Of a stretch of 64,000 nt of DNA, positions 22,507 to 33,818 are shown one piece after another. Each line of letters starts with the position of its first letter. Positions within the stretch are counted from its first letter, which is position 1. The stretch spans positions 392,792-456,791 of the forward strand of contig KN832558.1 of the NCBI GenBank assembly GCA_000827205.1. Direction: 5' to 3'. Under the pieces are notes generated by a model. That model did no database searches. It had not been told where the DNA came from and saw only the letters and a program-made list of their open reading frames with translations. The translations under genes were made by a program, and so were the position numbers. This DNA is from Plicaturopsis crispa FD-325 SS-3. Its lineage: Eukaryota > Basidiomycota > Agaricomycetes > Amylocorticiales > Amylocorticiaceae.

Positions 22507-23275
22507 CACTACGCACATGCCATAATTTCGCGCCTGCGAAATTTAACCCGAAAGTCCTTGCGAAAGAGGCAGAATCTGCCTGGGCTTTTGCCGCGGAGAA
22601 ATACGAAATTTAGCCTGAGAAAAAGACTTGCGAAAATCTCAAGTTTTGCTTCCCATTTTTCACCTAATTTAGGAACTGCGAAAGCTCTGCTTTCGCAGGA
22701 GAAAAATTGAGTCTTTAGCGCGTTCGAAATTGAAGCCGAAAGTGCGCGAGAAATAGGCAAGGTTGGCTCAAATTTGTCTGGTGCGAAATCTGTTCTTTCT
22801 CGCGCCCAAACCACATGCCGAAACCACGTCTTTTGGACTGACTTTCTCCCTTTCAAAAGACTTTGTTTCGGCCATCGATCACCTTTCGCAGCTGCGAAAG
22901 CCGATCGATGGCCGAAAGAGGTTCTTTCGCCGAGCAGAAATCGTGCCCAAAAGACGCAGTTTCGGCGCGCGACTTGCGCGCGAGAAAGAACAGATTTCGC
23001 CCTCCAGAAATTTGAGTCAACTTTGCCTATTTCTCGCCCACTTTCGGCCTCACTTTCGCGCCGACGAAAGACTCAATTTTGCACAGGCAGAACATTTGCT
23101 TTCGCAGATTCCAAATTAGGTGCGAAATATGACGAAAAATTTGATATTTTGACAAGTCTTTCTCTTGGGCTAAATTGTCCATTTCTCCGCGGCAAAAGCC
23201 TGGCAGATCTTGCCGCTTTTGCAAGGACTTTCGGGTCAAATTTCGCAGGCGCGAAATTATGGATGGTGCGTAGTG
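22507..23275. mobile_element. Foldback (hairpin) MITE-like element, 769 bp
   Basis: The whole interval is one long imperfect inverted repeat. The outer ends are CACTACGCAC (22507-22516) and GTGCGTAGTG (23266-23275); next inside, ATAATTTCGCGCCTGCGAAA pairs with its complement ending near 23260. The dyad centre is TTTCGCAGCTGCGAAA at about 22884-22899, giving arms of about 385 and 384 bp with almost no spacer. The arms are dense in GCGAAA/TTTCGC words. No coding frame inside is credible. A possible 3-bp flanking duplication (AAC) is too short to trust. It is likely a non-autonomous DNA element or inverted-duplication element. Confidence 0.85.
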
Positions 23276-25619
23276 AACGCGTCGTTCGTGCGATGTCGCT
23301 CAGGCTCGACGTCATTTTTCTCTCTTTCTTTCACAACCTCGACAGCCTGCGCCTCTCATCTCGACGATGAACAGACCAGACGTCCTTCAACACCAAGCGT
23401 GCACCGACCCGCAGGCTTCCGAGCAACCTCGACCTCCCGACAATCCCTCGCTCAATTGCAATATTAATAGGCGTTCTTCAATGACTTGCCGGCACTGAAG
23501 TAATCCTCGTGTCGTCCACGCTAGCATCCCACCGTCATTCACTATGCCGTCTCAAATACACTGGCTCCCTTGATCGCACACAACCTCTGCTCAGTCCACG
23601 TCCCATGCTAGCCAACAGCGGACCCTCGTCCTGACCACAGCACAAAGTCGGAGAATTTGCGGGAGCGTGATTTCTACGATTTCTCAAATTTCGTAGCAAT
23701 TTCACCAAAACTTCCTCACCAACAATTTGCCATCGCGACATTCTTGAGAAATTTAAGAGTTCATCTCAATATACCGAGGTCAAATTGTCAGCTGTATGGA
23801 CTGTAGTGGGACTTCGCGTGAATGACTTCGCGTCAAACGCAAAGTCGACGCGCGTCCTCCTCTCCTTCTCAACGTCCACGTCGAAACTCGTAGTCAAGCC
23901 CTACAAAGCCAGAAAGCTGGACTCGGAAGACCAAGGACACGAGTTGAGTACCACTTGTGACTGGTTTACAGGACCACCCAACTACACCAGACAGATGCCT
24001 TGTCAAATGGAACCTCGTGAAGGATCCACCGGACCCACTAGGTAGTCTAGCTAACTTTGGCACGACGATCCATCCCATCGCACTGCACAAGACCTTCGGC
24101 GCGGTGGACGAGAACGTCCTGAGCAAATGTTTTTGGGCATGGAGCGTCGCGATCCCGCCGATCGGGACGAGCTTCAAATTGACGACAATATCTGTGCGTC
24201 CCGTCCCACCCTATTTATTACAGCCTGACCTCCGCTCAGAAACGGCATCTGCAGCGGTAGACACGGTGCGTTCGTCCATCTTCTCTGCGAGCTAGACGGT
24301 GCGTGCGTGCGCCTTCCCATGTCGGGACTGCTGACAAGGAGTCTATACATCCAGTGACACTCGAGATGAAGCACAAACAGGTGTGCACACCGGGACTGTA
24401 ACCAGCAGTTGTCAAGGTAGCAGAGGTTCTGTGCAGGGCCTCCTCATTACGGTGCCGATAAATGGTTCGTCGTGTCCCCATTTACCTGTGTGGCCGCTCC
24501 TTAGGAATGAGCTTGGTGGGCAGGCACGATAGGGTGCGACGAGGCTGCCGCGCAGGGCGGCATCGCTGGAATCGGCATGGGTGGCTCGCCGTGCTCCGCA
24601 TACTCAAGACGACGTGCGCAGCGCACTTGCGCGCTGGCAGGCGTGGATGCGAGCCTACTGACACGCGCAGACATGGATAGTAGTAAGTGATCGCGTACTT
24701 GGCTGATCATGATGTTGGCTGACGCAGCTTTCTCCCGAGTCCACAAGATCACTCCACCCTCGAACATTTCGCCCTCGCATCGCGACATCGCCCCGAACGC
24801 TACTCACTCCACCCCGCCGTTATGAGCATTGTCTCGCCATCCACCTCTCCTTGCTTCAGGAGTCCGAGGACGGGATAGAGCGCGTGAGGGGTACGAGCTC
24901 ACGGCTTGGATTCGGGCGCTGGTGAGCCTTTCATACGCTTGTCATTGACCGTCCGTAGTACTTACACGGCGATCCTACCGTATGCGACACAGCCTCCGCG
25001 GGACCTTCACATTTAGGGATACCGTGTCGGTACCATATGCGCAGCGCGTGCATTCGCGGGAGGCAGTCAATCAAAGCGAGCGCAAGCGTAGACAAGTCTT
25101 GCATACAGGTAAGCTGTCCCATAAATCCAGATTGGCGTCGATCCACGGCTCAGCAAACGGCTTCCAGGCGCAGAGCAGGACTCCACACCTGCAGAATGGA
25201 AGCGTATGGACTGCGGCCTGCGTTCTGTGCGGTTGTATGGTCCATCCACGCCCGGTTTTACGCTACCAGGCCCTCATGTTGCCCAGTTTCTTTGGGCCTG
25301 CGCGCCGTCTCTTGCTCCTTTGTCAGCATTGATGCCTCGCCAATACTACCGTCTTCATCCTGCTGTTACGGCTTGCCCGTGGAAGAGTATACGCGTGCGC
25401 AGTGGCAAGTGAATGGAAGGCACCAGTGGTGGCCCAGGTTTATACAGGGAGGCATATTGCTGGTAAATTGCGTGTTATTCTGTGTCAAATTGTAACGATA
25501 TTGTACGGAAATTGAGTAAATTCAGCAAAAGTTGCCGGCCAGGAACTTTGAAGGAAATTGCTCGCATATTGAGGAGAAATCTGACAATTTCCGAGGAATA
25601 TGGCCGGGGAAAATTCTGA
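23276..25619. other. Gene-poor, repeat-derived DNA
   Basis: The part at about 23360-23600 matches 26500-26750 (GCGTGCAC, CTCGACCTCC, CAATATTAAT, TCGTCCACGCTAGC-type words) and is an isolated piece of the dispersed repeat described below. 23640-23760 and 25460-25620 are A/T-rich patches with AAATTTC/GAAATTG words. Between 23.8 and 25.4 kb I find no recognisable gene despite several open frames. Confidence 0.45.
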
Positions 25620-26750
25620 GGCGTTGTGCTGTGGACTAGTCCGACATGTCTCGAAGCTGCGTGCTGTCGTCAAACTCGAAGGACGCGTCCCGTGCTCTTT
25701 CCGCTCGCTGGTTCATACTCTGCAGGTATGCGTCCAGTATACAACTTGCACCGGCTGTGCTCGTACTTGAGAGTGGGCTATGAGCGGCTATATCTCTGCC
25801 GTGTCCGGCTTCGACATCTCAGTACCTCGACTTTGTTCTCGCAACGGCGCCTGTCTTGTCTAGCGCTCTCGCGACTTTGCACACTTCGGGCAAGCTCGCG
25901 TCTCTCACTCGCGCATCTACAATGTTGTCAACCGCACGCAGATGTGAAGGCAAGCCCCTCGAAGCCGACGTTGTCGAGAAGCAGCGCAAAGCTCTATGGC
26001 CAACAGCCTGAGGTATGCATCGTACTTCGTTTTCAAGTCGCGCAGCTGTAATAGCCAAGTCGTTCGCTACTGTTATCTCAAGGCCACCTCCCGAACCGGC
26101 GCTCAGACTAGCCCTTCACGGTGCAGGCACGACATCCTGTCTTCCCCCGACCAAGGCTGGCTGTCGCCTTTGTATTCACATCCGCCGACGATCGTGTCTC
26201 TCGCGCGTACTACATACATATAGGCGGACTCTTCTCCTTGGGATTTGTGGCCCCGCATCTCGAGCCCGCGGCACTCAGGCACTCCAATACTGCGGTCCCC
26301 TTCGCCACCAATCTCATCACCGTCTCGCCGCGTGTGCTGTCCGCTTCCTCCGTGCTCCGTGGTATGAACATACGGAACGTCCTCGAACTCGAAAGCACGT
26401 CTTCGCCACTCGCATTTTCGCAACTTCCACGCGCGCTTGTGTCTCGCTTCGATCAGTGTCTCGCACAGGTACTGTGTCCTGTCTCGAGGAGATCTGCAGC
26501 CCTCTATGAGCCTGCGCCAGACGTCCTTGACTCCTTCAAGCGTGCACAGACCCTCAGTTTTGCGAACAACCCTCGACCTCCACCGGACAATATTAATCCC
26601 TCGCTCAACCGCCGTGCTTCAATCACTTGCCCGCACTCAAGTAGTCCTCGTATCATCCACGCTAGCGTCCCCCCGTCATTCACGATGCTGTTTCATCCAT
26701 TTCGGCTCCCTTGATCGCGCACAACGTCTGGTCCTGGTCACTCCGCGTCT
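25620..26750 (+). repeat. Dispersed repeat family, copy R1
   Basis: About 1.1 kb of unclassified repeat. It matches R2 (27870-28332 joined to 31685-32090) and R3 (32320-33070): shared landmarks include GCTTCGACATCT, TTCAAGTC or TTCCAAGTC at about 26030, CACTCGCAT followed by TTCCACGCGCGCT at about 26410-26435, CGCTTCGATCAG at about 26452, and CGAGGAGATCTGCAGCCCTC at about 26483. Copies are clearly diverged from each other. No terminal repeats or coding domain were found, so the class is unknown. Confidence 0.65.
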
Positions 26751-27248
26751 CGTTCTGCCCAACGAGTGGGACCTCAAGTCTCATGCTCGTGATGCTGGCG
26801 TTTCTCGACGTCTAAACACACCGAAGTCTCATCAAACGATGCCGCACTACACTCAACCAGCTTTTCATGCCATGCCTCTACGCACTTCATACCTAGTCGC
26901 GCTCGCCGTTCTGCTGCTCAACCAAAGCACGCATGGCGCCTCGTCTCGTCAATCTCTCAAAGCCAGTCTTGCGTCCTGAATCTTCGTTCTATCCTCAACA
27001 GCCGCGTCGCGTATTCTGCTTCATCGGCGATCCATGTCTTCGACACGTCCATCTAGGATGCTGAATGCCCGTCTCGAGTCATCACACCGGCGGTGTTCTC
27101 GTGCTCTGAAACTATGGGTGTGCGTATTGTCCACACGTCCTCTCCACCTCAAAGCCTCGTACTACGTTCCCGTGCACCACTGTTGTCAGACCTGTCTGCA
27201 CGCTGCTTCTCCCTCGATGCCGCGCTATTGTCTGAGTCCCTTCGAGCC
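26751..27248. other. Unassigned DNA between repeat copies
   Basis: No gene, RNA or recognisable element seen. Confidence 0.4.
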
Positions 27249-27340
27249 CACGCTGCTTTTCCGCATCGGTGCACGCTGCTTCTCCGCATCGGTGCACGCT
27301 GCTTTTCCGCATCGGTACACGCTGCTTTTCCGCATCGGTG
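27249..27340 (+). repeat. Minisatellite, 23-bp unit x4
   Basis: Four head-to-tail copies of CACGCTGCTTTTCCGCATCG followed by GTG, with one or two substitutions each. The 23-bp unit is not a multiple of three. Confidence 0.9.
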
Positions 27341-27456
27341 CACGCCGATTTGCCGTACCTTGCACTCGACCTGCCTTTTGTCCTGTGCCCGCGGGGACCT
27401 GCTGCTCCCCCAAACGACTCTCTGCTGGCTGTCGCCTTCGTAGTCGTACCAACTGC

Positions 27457-27672
27457 TTTTGGGTCGAGCCCACCGACGGCTTCTGGGTTGAGCCCACCGA
27501 CGGCTTTTGGGTCGAGCCCACCGACGGCTTTTGGGTCGAGCCCACCGACGGCTTTTGGGTCGAGCCCACCGACGGCTTTTGGGTTGAGCCCACCGACGGC
27601 TTTTGGGTCGAGCCCACCGACGGCTTTTGGGTCGAGCCCACCGACGGCTTTTGGGTCGAGCCCACCGACGGC
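27457..27672 (+). repeat. Minisatellite, 24-bp unit x9
   Basis: Nine exact-length copies of TTTTGGGTCGAGCCCACCGA followed by CGGC; two units carry GGTTGAG in place of GGTCGAG and one carries TTCT at the start. A degenerate tenth unit follows. Because the unit is divisible by three, frames stay open on both strands (FWVEPTDG forward, KPSVGSTQ reverse), which explains several long open frames here. Confidence 0.95.
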
Positions 27673-27869
27673 TTTGGGCCGCGTACACCGCCGGCCTGTG
27701 GACGCGTCTACCGAAGACCTCCCAGAATCCGTGCCCTCCCTCCAGACCTCGCACTATTCGCACTGTGAGCACGCTTGTGTCGTTTTCTCGTGCAGTGGGT
27801 GAACACGCCGGGTTCCTACCTATCTTACAGGACTGCGACGGTACGCACGTGTTGCCTTCTTTGTGCGCT

Positions 27870-28332
27870 TCCATGTAGTCTCCCGCGCGCTGACTTACGC
27901 CCACATGCTGATGCTTATCCTGGCCTGCTCCAAGGAGATCACGGTCCACGGTCTGTATTTCCGCGGTGTCGAGCTTCGACATCTTGCTTCCTCAACTTTG
28001 TATGTTCTTGCGGCAGCACCTCGGGCGCCTAGCAATGCACACTTTTGGCACACTTTCCTTCTCACTCGAGCGTCTACGAAGCGGGAAACCGTTTGTAAGG
28101 TGACTATAAGCGTCTCGATGCTCAGGCCAAGTTCTATCGCCGTCAACCTGCAGCATGCGTCGTACTATGTTTCCAAGTCACCTCGCTGTGATAGCCAACC
28201 ACCCGCTTCTGAACCGGCGCATCGTAAACTCCTAACAGCTTCTCGCGGCATAGGCTTGTTGTATGCTTACGATGACATTCCGTATCCGGCAAACAATGAC
28301 TAGTTGTCTCCTTCGCAGTGGCGTCCACCGAC
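27870..28332 (+). repeat. Dispersed repeat copy R2, left part (split by MULE)
   Basis: Left half of a repeat copy that continues at 31685. Its last ten bases, GTCCACCGAC (28323-28332), recur at 31685-31694 as the target duplication of the inserted element. It aligns with R3 through GCGTCGTACTA, GAACCGGCGCA and GCAGTGGCGTCCACC. Confidence 0.7.
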
Positions 28333-31300
28333 ACTTGGTCACTTTCCGCAGCGTTTAATATTACCTTACACGGAAATTTTTGAACGCCATTGTTCGATTT
28401 TGAGTTCCGCTCAATCTTGCGATAAAGATAAGCTTGAAAGATCTAAGTACCTTACCTCCAAGCACTTTCGCGCAGTGTGAGAAGGCAAGCATTAAGTTCA
28501 ACGCGAAGATTGCGAATAAATCGCATGTCTAAATTGAAAGCTATCGCTGCGGGGGCGGATAGTACATAGAGTTCGGATAGTAATACATGCCAGTGCGTGG
28601 ATCTTGGTACGCATACGTCGGTGGCACATGGAACATGCCAGCAGGAGGGTGACCGTAGCTGTACGAAGGCGGCGGCAGATGGTTTGTCGCTGTATCATTG
28701 AGCTGCGGAACAGGCCTACTGGTCGGATTCGAACTTGAAGATTGTGATTGCGGCGACTCGGAGAAATTTGCCACGGGGAATACCACACCACTGGCAGTAC
28801 TAGCCTGAGGGGTTGGTGCTGGCCTAAATCAATAGAACATCAATCAAATGGCTCGCAGAATTCAAAGGACAACACGACGTACCCCAGACTTCCACTCGCC
28901 ACTTTTTCCTTCGTAGTCCTTGCTTTTTTTGCCTTTTTCCCACTGTTTTCTCCCCCACCATACGAGGGATCGCCAGCACGCTTTGGGGCAGTCTTCGTCC
29001 GTGGCATGACGCGCTGCGTCTCCGTGGATGTCTTGATATTCGGGGGTACTCGCTGCCGAGGCGGGAGGAGGGGTCCAGATCCATTTGAGGACATTGCGGC
29101 CAGTGCTTGCTCGATTTTAGGCTCGAGAGCGTCTACGAGTTCTGGAACGCCGCAGGCAGCCCCGTCTTGACGAATCCAAGCGCTGAGGCGATCCAGTTTC
29201 GCCGCGAAATCGGCAGTCCTGGCTTTGGCATCCGGAGCACCATGCGTCGTGCTGTAGTTGAGATCGCCCGACTCGGAGTTGGCCTGGGGGTCGCCGAGTG
29301 TGGATATCGCAGCGACGTCGGGGCGCGAGGCTTCCACAAAGGCCGTGCTATCAGTGTCGAGCATCGAAATGTGCGCGTCGGAAGTCTCGGGGAATAACCG
29401 TTGAACGGCGCACATGTGTTTGCAGTAGCTAATCAGAGGGAAATCTAAGCACTCGCATACATACGCTTCAATATCAACCTCGTAGCATCGTCCGCGTGTC
29501 GATTGTGACTCCACGAGATACTTGACACCGTCTTCAATGCACTGGGAAAGAGCATGAGTGAACCGTCAATTTGTTCTCAAAGCGATGGAAGCTGTAAAAC
29601 TTACCTCGATAGCATCAATGGCTATAGTCGCACCTTTTTTCTCGATGTCGATGCGCTTCTGTATCTCGATATCGGCACCCTCAAACCCAAGGTCCTGCCG
29701 GCGTTGTTTCAGCGCGTAAAATGGGACGACCTCGTTTACCAGGATATGGATCAAGTGATCCAGCCGATGATTTCGCTTTCCATGAAGAAATTTGCCCTTT
29801 ACGACGTGATGCCATCTACACAAAGCTGTCAGCGGCTGCAAAGAAGAAGAACATCGATCGGTGGGAACGCACGCTTCAATCAACATGTTTGTCTCACACG
29901 CCGTGAAGACGCTTCGGTTCTTGCGGTAGACAGCTGACCACATGCGCTTGACCTTGTCCGACATCCAGTACTTCTCGAGATACTCGATGAAATAATCGGG
30001 AGCAAGCCGGCGTATGTCGTCCCAGTATCGATCGAACTCCTGCTCGTCCGTGAGGCGGATCCAACGCTTGAGCTTTTCCCAAAGCTCGGGGTGTTCTCCG
30101 ATCTTGAAATGCTGCTGCCATGCGTGAAGAACATGCCACCAACAGAGAAGAAGCAATGAATAAAAATACTCCGCCTTGCACGCATTTATTTGAGCCCAGT
30201 CAAAGTCGGACATGATGTATTTTGGCATCACATCCGGGTTTTTGAGGTGCACCAACCGAAGGAAATACCGGACCGTTTCCTCAGTTTTACTCGATGCGAA
30301 CATCCAAGCAACGGGGATTCCTTAAGCACAAAGACCTATCAGGATCAAAGTCCGAGGGGACGAGTGAGAGCAGGACACATACCGTGGGCCCACCTGTCAC
30401 GGACCACGAGTGTCGTCAGTGTAAGGTCTTGATACACCGTCGTGTTGTGAGTGCCGTCAATGCAAACGATATTTTCGCCGTGTTTGCGGAACATCTTGCG
30501 CTGCCAGCCTGTCTGGATCATTAATGCGAATGTGTCAGCGGCCAGATTCGATCCGGGAGGCACGGCGTCCGAGATGCCCTTGAATCCGAGGAGCTGGTCC
30601 TTTGACTGCAGTCGCGCGACCCACTTCTTCACGGATTTTCCATCGTCGGGATCGAGCCGGATACTCTCCGCTTCAATTTGCTTGGAGATCTTCAAGATGT
30701 CAGACATCTGTATCATTTCGTTGCGGTGCGCGGCGCTTGGCCCGGCGTCCTCCTCTGCACTGTCATCATCGTGATTGTAAGCCCCACGGTGCAGAAGGTT
30801 AAGCTATATCAGAAATCAGCTCGTTGAGGCTCTTAGACAGTTATTCACTTTGCGACTCACAATGTGTTCTGGCTCTGTATGCTCACGGAGCTTTGCCGCA
30901 ATCCATTCACGCGTCTCGGGCGCGATCCGCGTATGCCGGAGGTTCCCATTGCCCGTTTCGTGGTTATGCTCCTCCTCGTATGCCCCTAGAACCGTGTTGG
31001 TGTCGCTGTAGGTCTTCACAAAGAGTGCGCAGGGGCAGCCGACGTGCTTGGTCTCGATTTTGCGCTTCCAGTGCGGATTCTTCTTTGAATAAGACTTCTT
31101 GCCGCCGGTCTCGTGTCGAGAGCACATATAGGCCCGCCGTGTCGAATGAATGTTGTCCGCAGTATTCAGATGGGTTTTTACTAACCGAATCTCAATTGCT
31201 TTCCTCGCGCACTCGCGTGAAAGCCAGTCCTGAAAGAGTTTCCAAGAGTCCCATCTCTTGTTGTATTTTCCCGAAGCAAGATCGTACTGAAAGGATCCGC

Positions 31301-31684
31301 GAGAAGGCGTAGGTCCAGGAAGAGCGCGAAACGTGGTCCGGAGGATCGCCGTAGAGTCTAGATGTCGAGTGTTTTCAGCCGTCTCAGCCGGCGGGGCAAG
31401 TGCGGTCGGTGCTGCAGCCGCCGCCGGTGCAAGGGGAGCGATGCTTGTGTCGAGCCGAAAGCGCCCTTTCATCCCGAGAATAGGTAGAGCAGAGACTTAG
31501 GAGTTGCAATGAAAATAAAGAGGTGAAAGGCATAATATTGAAAGTGCGAGCACAACAAAGACGAGCTCGAGATTGTGGACATTGACGAGTCGAGCGACGC
31601 GATTAGATTGCAAAATCTTAGATCTTTTCAAATTGGGAAAATTTCCTTGTATGGTAATATTAAACGCTGCGGAAAGTCAACACT
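28333..31684 (-). mobile_element. Mutator-like DNA transposon (MULE), 3352 bp, looks complete
   Basis: The interval is bounded by a perfect 10-bp target-site duplication (GTCCACCGAC at 28323-28332 and 31685-31694), a length usual for MULEs. Inverted ends share TTTCCGCAGCGTTTAATATT just inside each terminus (about 28343 on plus, about 31675 on minus). The uninterrupted paralogous site is seen in repeat copy R3 at about 32632-32646, where GTCCACCAAC runs straight into GATCGT. It carries one transposase gene on the minus strand. The intact reading frame and exact target duplication imply a fairly recent insertion. Confidence 0.92.
28541..31472 (-). CDS. MULE transposase with SWIM zinc finger (877 aa)
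   Basis: Six exons (31472-30861, 30803-30383, 30320-29873, 29815-29605, 29541-28883, 28823-28541) keep phase throughout and give 878 codons with the stop. The N-terminal part holds an Ala-rich leader and a DNA-binding-like region with Cys/His positions (HVGCPCALF, EEHNHETGNG). The MULE catalytic core follows: first Asp in VCIDGTHNTTVYQDL, second Asp in YIMSDFDWAQINACKAE, the C-x-H stretch LLCWWHVLH, and a WHHVVKGKF segment near the expected glutamate region. A SWIM zinc finger (YVCECLDFPLISYCKHMC, a CxC...CxH pattern) comes next, then a basic patch (GKKAKKARTTKEK) and a Tyr/Pro-rich tail. No internal stop was found in this model. Confidence 0.9.
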
Positions 31685-32090
31685 GTCCACCGACGATCGT
31701 TCCTCGCACGTGCGTACGTATAGGCCAATTTGTATCCCTGGGATTTATGGACACGCATCTCGAGGCCACCCACAGGCACTGGAAACTGGCTTGACACTGC
31801 AGGCCACTGGTTACGGGCCTCACCATGCAATGATCGTTTCACCACTTATCCTGTCCACTCACTACCGTAGTATGTCCGCAACGTCGAACTCGAATGCACG
31901 TCCGCGACACTCGCATCTTCTCGTCTTCCACGCGCGCTCGTTTTTCGCTTCGATCAGCATCTCGCCCAGGTACTATTAATGTCCCGAGGAGATCACCAGC
32001 TTTCTATCAGCGCTCAGCGTCTATCGTGGTCTTCTGCGGAATACCATCCAAGCAACGCATGTGCGCACTGCGCTTACTAGGAACACAAGA
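31685..32090 (+). repeat. Dispersed repeat copy R2, right part
   Basis: Continues the repeat interrupted at 28332. It matches R1 and R3 through GGGATTTATGGACACGCATC (R1: GGGATTTGTGGCCCCGCATC), CACTCGCATCTTC, TTCCACGCGCGCTCG and CCCGAGGAGATC. Confidence 0.7.
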
Positions 32091-32319
32091 GACTAGGAAT
32101 GCACCTAATGATTGAACAATTGTCTTCACTCTGGGGCTGCCTACGGGAGACCAAGGAATGCAGCGCCGCTGTACCCCCAAGGCTGCCTCTACACTTGACT
32201 GACCTCTTTCCGAATCGCCACACCGACTCAGCCCACTGCCGCCCATCCACTGTCGGTCTCCTTCGCCGTAACCAGTCTGGTGAAATTTGAACGAAGAGGA
32301 GGGCGGGGCCAGGTACATA

Positions 32320-33070
32320 CCTCATTGGTTGTGCGGTATCTCCGCGGGCTTCGACTTCTCTCAAGTATCTCGAATCTCGACTTTGTCCACCTGTGTCCTC
32401 TCCAAGAAGCTGCCAAGTTCTATCGTCCACAACGTGAAGCGTCGTACTACGCTTCCAAGTCACGCTGCTGTCATAGCCCACCATCCGCTGTTGAACCGGC
32501 GCACTGAGAGCTCCTAATAGCCCTTTGCGGCATAGACTTGTCGTATGGTCCCGACGACGCTGTGTTTTCCCCAGACGACGACTCGCTGTCTCTTTCGCAG
32601 TCGCCTGTAGCGACGCCGGGCCTGCAGTGGCGTCCACCAACGATCGTGACCCACGCGTACGTGCGGATAGCCTAGACCTGCAAAATCCTGTTTTCTGGAA
32701 TCTGTGCCCGCACTTATGTCCTGGCGACTGGCTTGATACTTGGCTACGAATCTCACCATGCGATGGTCTCACTACCCATGCTCCTCACCCCCTTCCGTGG
32801 TATATATGGAACCTCGAACTCGAAAGCACCTCTGCGACACTCGCATCTTCGCAGCTTCCACGCGCGCTTGTACCTCGCTTCGATCAGTCTTGTGCACAAG
32901 TACTATGTCCTATCCCGAGGAGATCTGCAGCCCTCTATCAGCGCCCAGCGTCTATCGTATCTTCTGCAGAACACAATCCTTAACATCCCGAGGAGATCAC
33001 GCCGTCTATCAGCGCTCAGCGTCTATCGTGTCTTCTGAGGAACACTATCCGTGCCTCGCATGTGCACTTA
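32320..33070 (+). repeat. Dispersed repeat copy R3, with internal tandem tail
   Basis: Aligned with R1 and R2 (see those). Near its end the block CCCGAGGAGATC ... CTATCAGCGC(C/T)CAGCGTC occurs twice in a row (about 32915-32965 and 32987-33035), so the 3' end seems locally duplicated. Confidence 0.65.
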
Positions 33071-33102
33071 GGCGCTCTAAACAAAGCCAAGATCGCAGGA
33101 AT

Positions 33103-33549
33103 TCATGCCTCGCAAACGGTGACGGCTCCGTGTTGCCTTTGGCGTGCATTGCGGTGCGTTTCTCTTGCGACAAAGTATTCCCGCTGGTACTCACAATGAT
33201 CCATATCGCATATCAGCGTGGCAGGTATCATGACGCTCGCGGATCGCCTGTTAATGTCGAATCCCGTCGCTTCAAGCAGCTCGCGACGCTGATGTTGTGC
33301 ATCTCCGGACGACTTACGCAGCGCTCGGTGATGTCTCCGACAAGCGAATGCACGGCGACGCTCAGCCGATGCAGCAAAGCGCCCACAGTACAGGTCATAG
33401 TAAATGACCCTGGCCATCGACGAGTGCCTGTCTACACGGCGCGCAGACATCGCGGGTGCCGTGAGCTCGCTGCTAGCGTCGTCAGTCCAGGGGAGTTCAG
33501 CAGCTGCCCGTGCTTCGTATGCTCTCCTCTCCGTTGCCGTCACGGTCAT
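33103..33549 (-). CDS. Hypothetical protein, doubtful
   Basis: A 148-codon ATG-started frame with an Arg-rich, helical-looking composition (ARVIYYDLYCGRFAASAERR, then LLEATGFDINRRSASVMIP). No family recognised. It lies between the repeat block and the promoter of the divergent gene at 33979, which is compatible with a real gene, but chance or a relic is equally possible. Confidence 0.3.
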   Translation of the reverse strand: MTVTATERRAYEARAAAELPWTDDASSELTAPAMSARRVDRHSSMARVIYYDLYCGRFAASAERRRAFACRRHHRALRKSSGDAQHQRRELLEATGFDINRRSASVMIPATLICDMDHCEYQREYFVARETHRNARQRQHGAVTVCEA

Positions 33550-33818
33550 GTCCCACCAGGGGATAAACCATAGCCTTTCCCTCTCCTCGTTGCCTCAGCC
33601 TGGGGCACCAGAGAATGCGGAAGGACACTAGAAGACGAAGAATAGTGATATTTGTGGTGGTAGAGCGATATAGCAGGGCGCCTATCGATGGAGTTCGTAT
33701 GTTCTTTGCAGCCCAGCGTCGTTCTGTCGACCGTTTGGGATCGACGGTCTTGCCGTGAGGGTACTCGGTGTGAATACTGCGGCAGGGTAGGGTCGACGAT
33801 TTGTATTTTCCTACGGCA

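Noticed and set aside
22774-23370. 198-codon open frame
   Set aside because: It lies within the foldback element and reflects GCGAAA/TTTCGC word composition, not a protein.
24030-24190. Plus-strand segment reading FGTTIHPIALHKTFGAVDEN, protein-like
   Set aside because: Too short, no flanking exons or homologous family recognised; kept as unassigned.
26121-26714. 197-codon open frame on the plus strand
   Set aside because: It lies within dispersed repeat R1; the frame is not kept in R2 or R3 and has no domain.
27249-27672. CRISPR-like direct repeats
   Set aside because: Units are contiguous with no spacers and the genome is fungal; these are minisatellites.
27034-27768. 244-codon frame with FWVEPTDG repeats, and a 277-codon frame on the other strand
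   Set aside because: The 24-bp minisatellite forces open frames on both strands; flanking parts show no protein features and no start or splice signals that fit.
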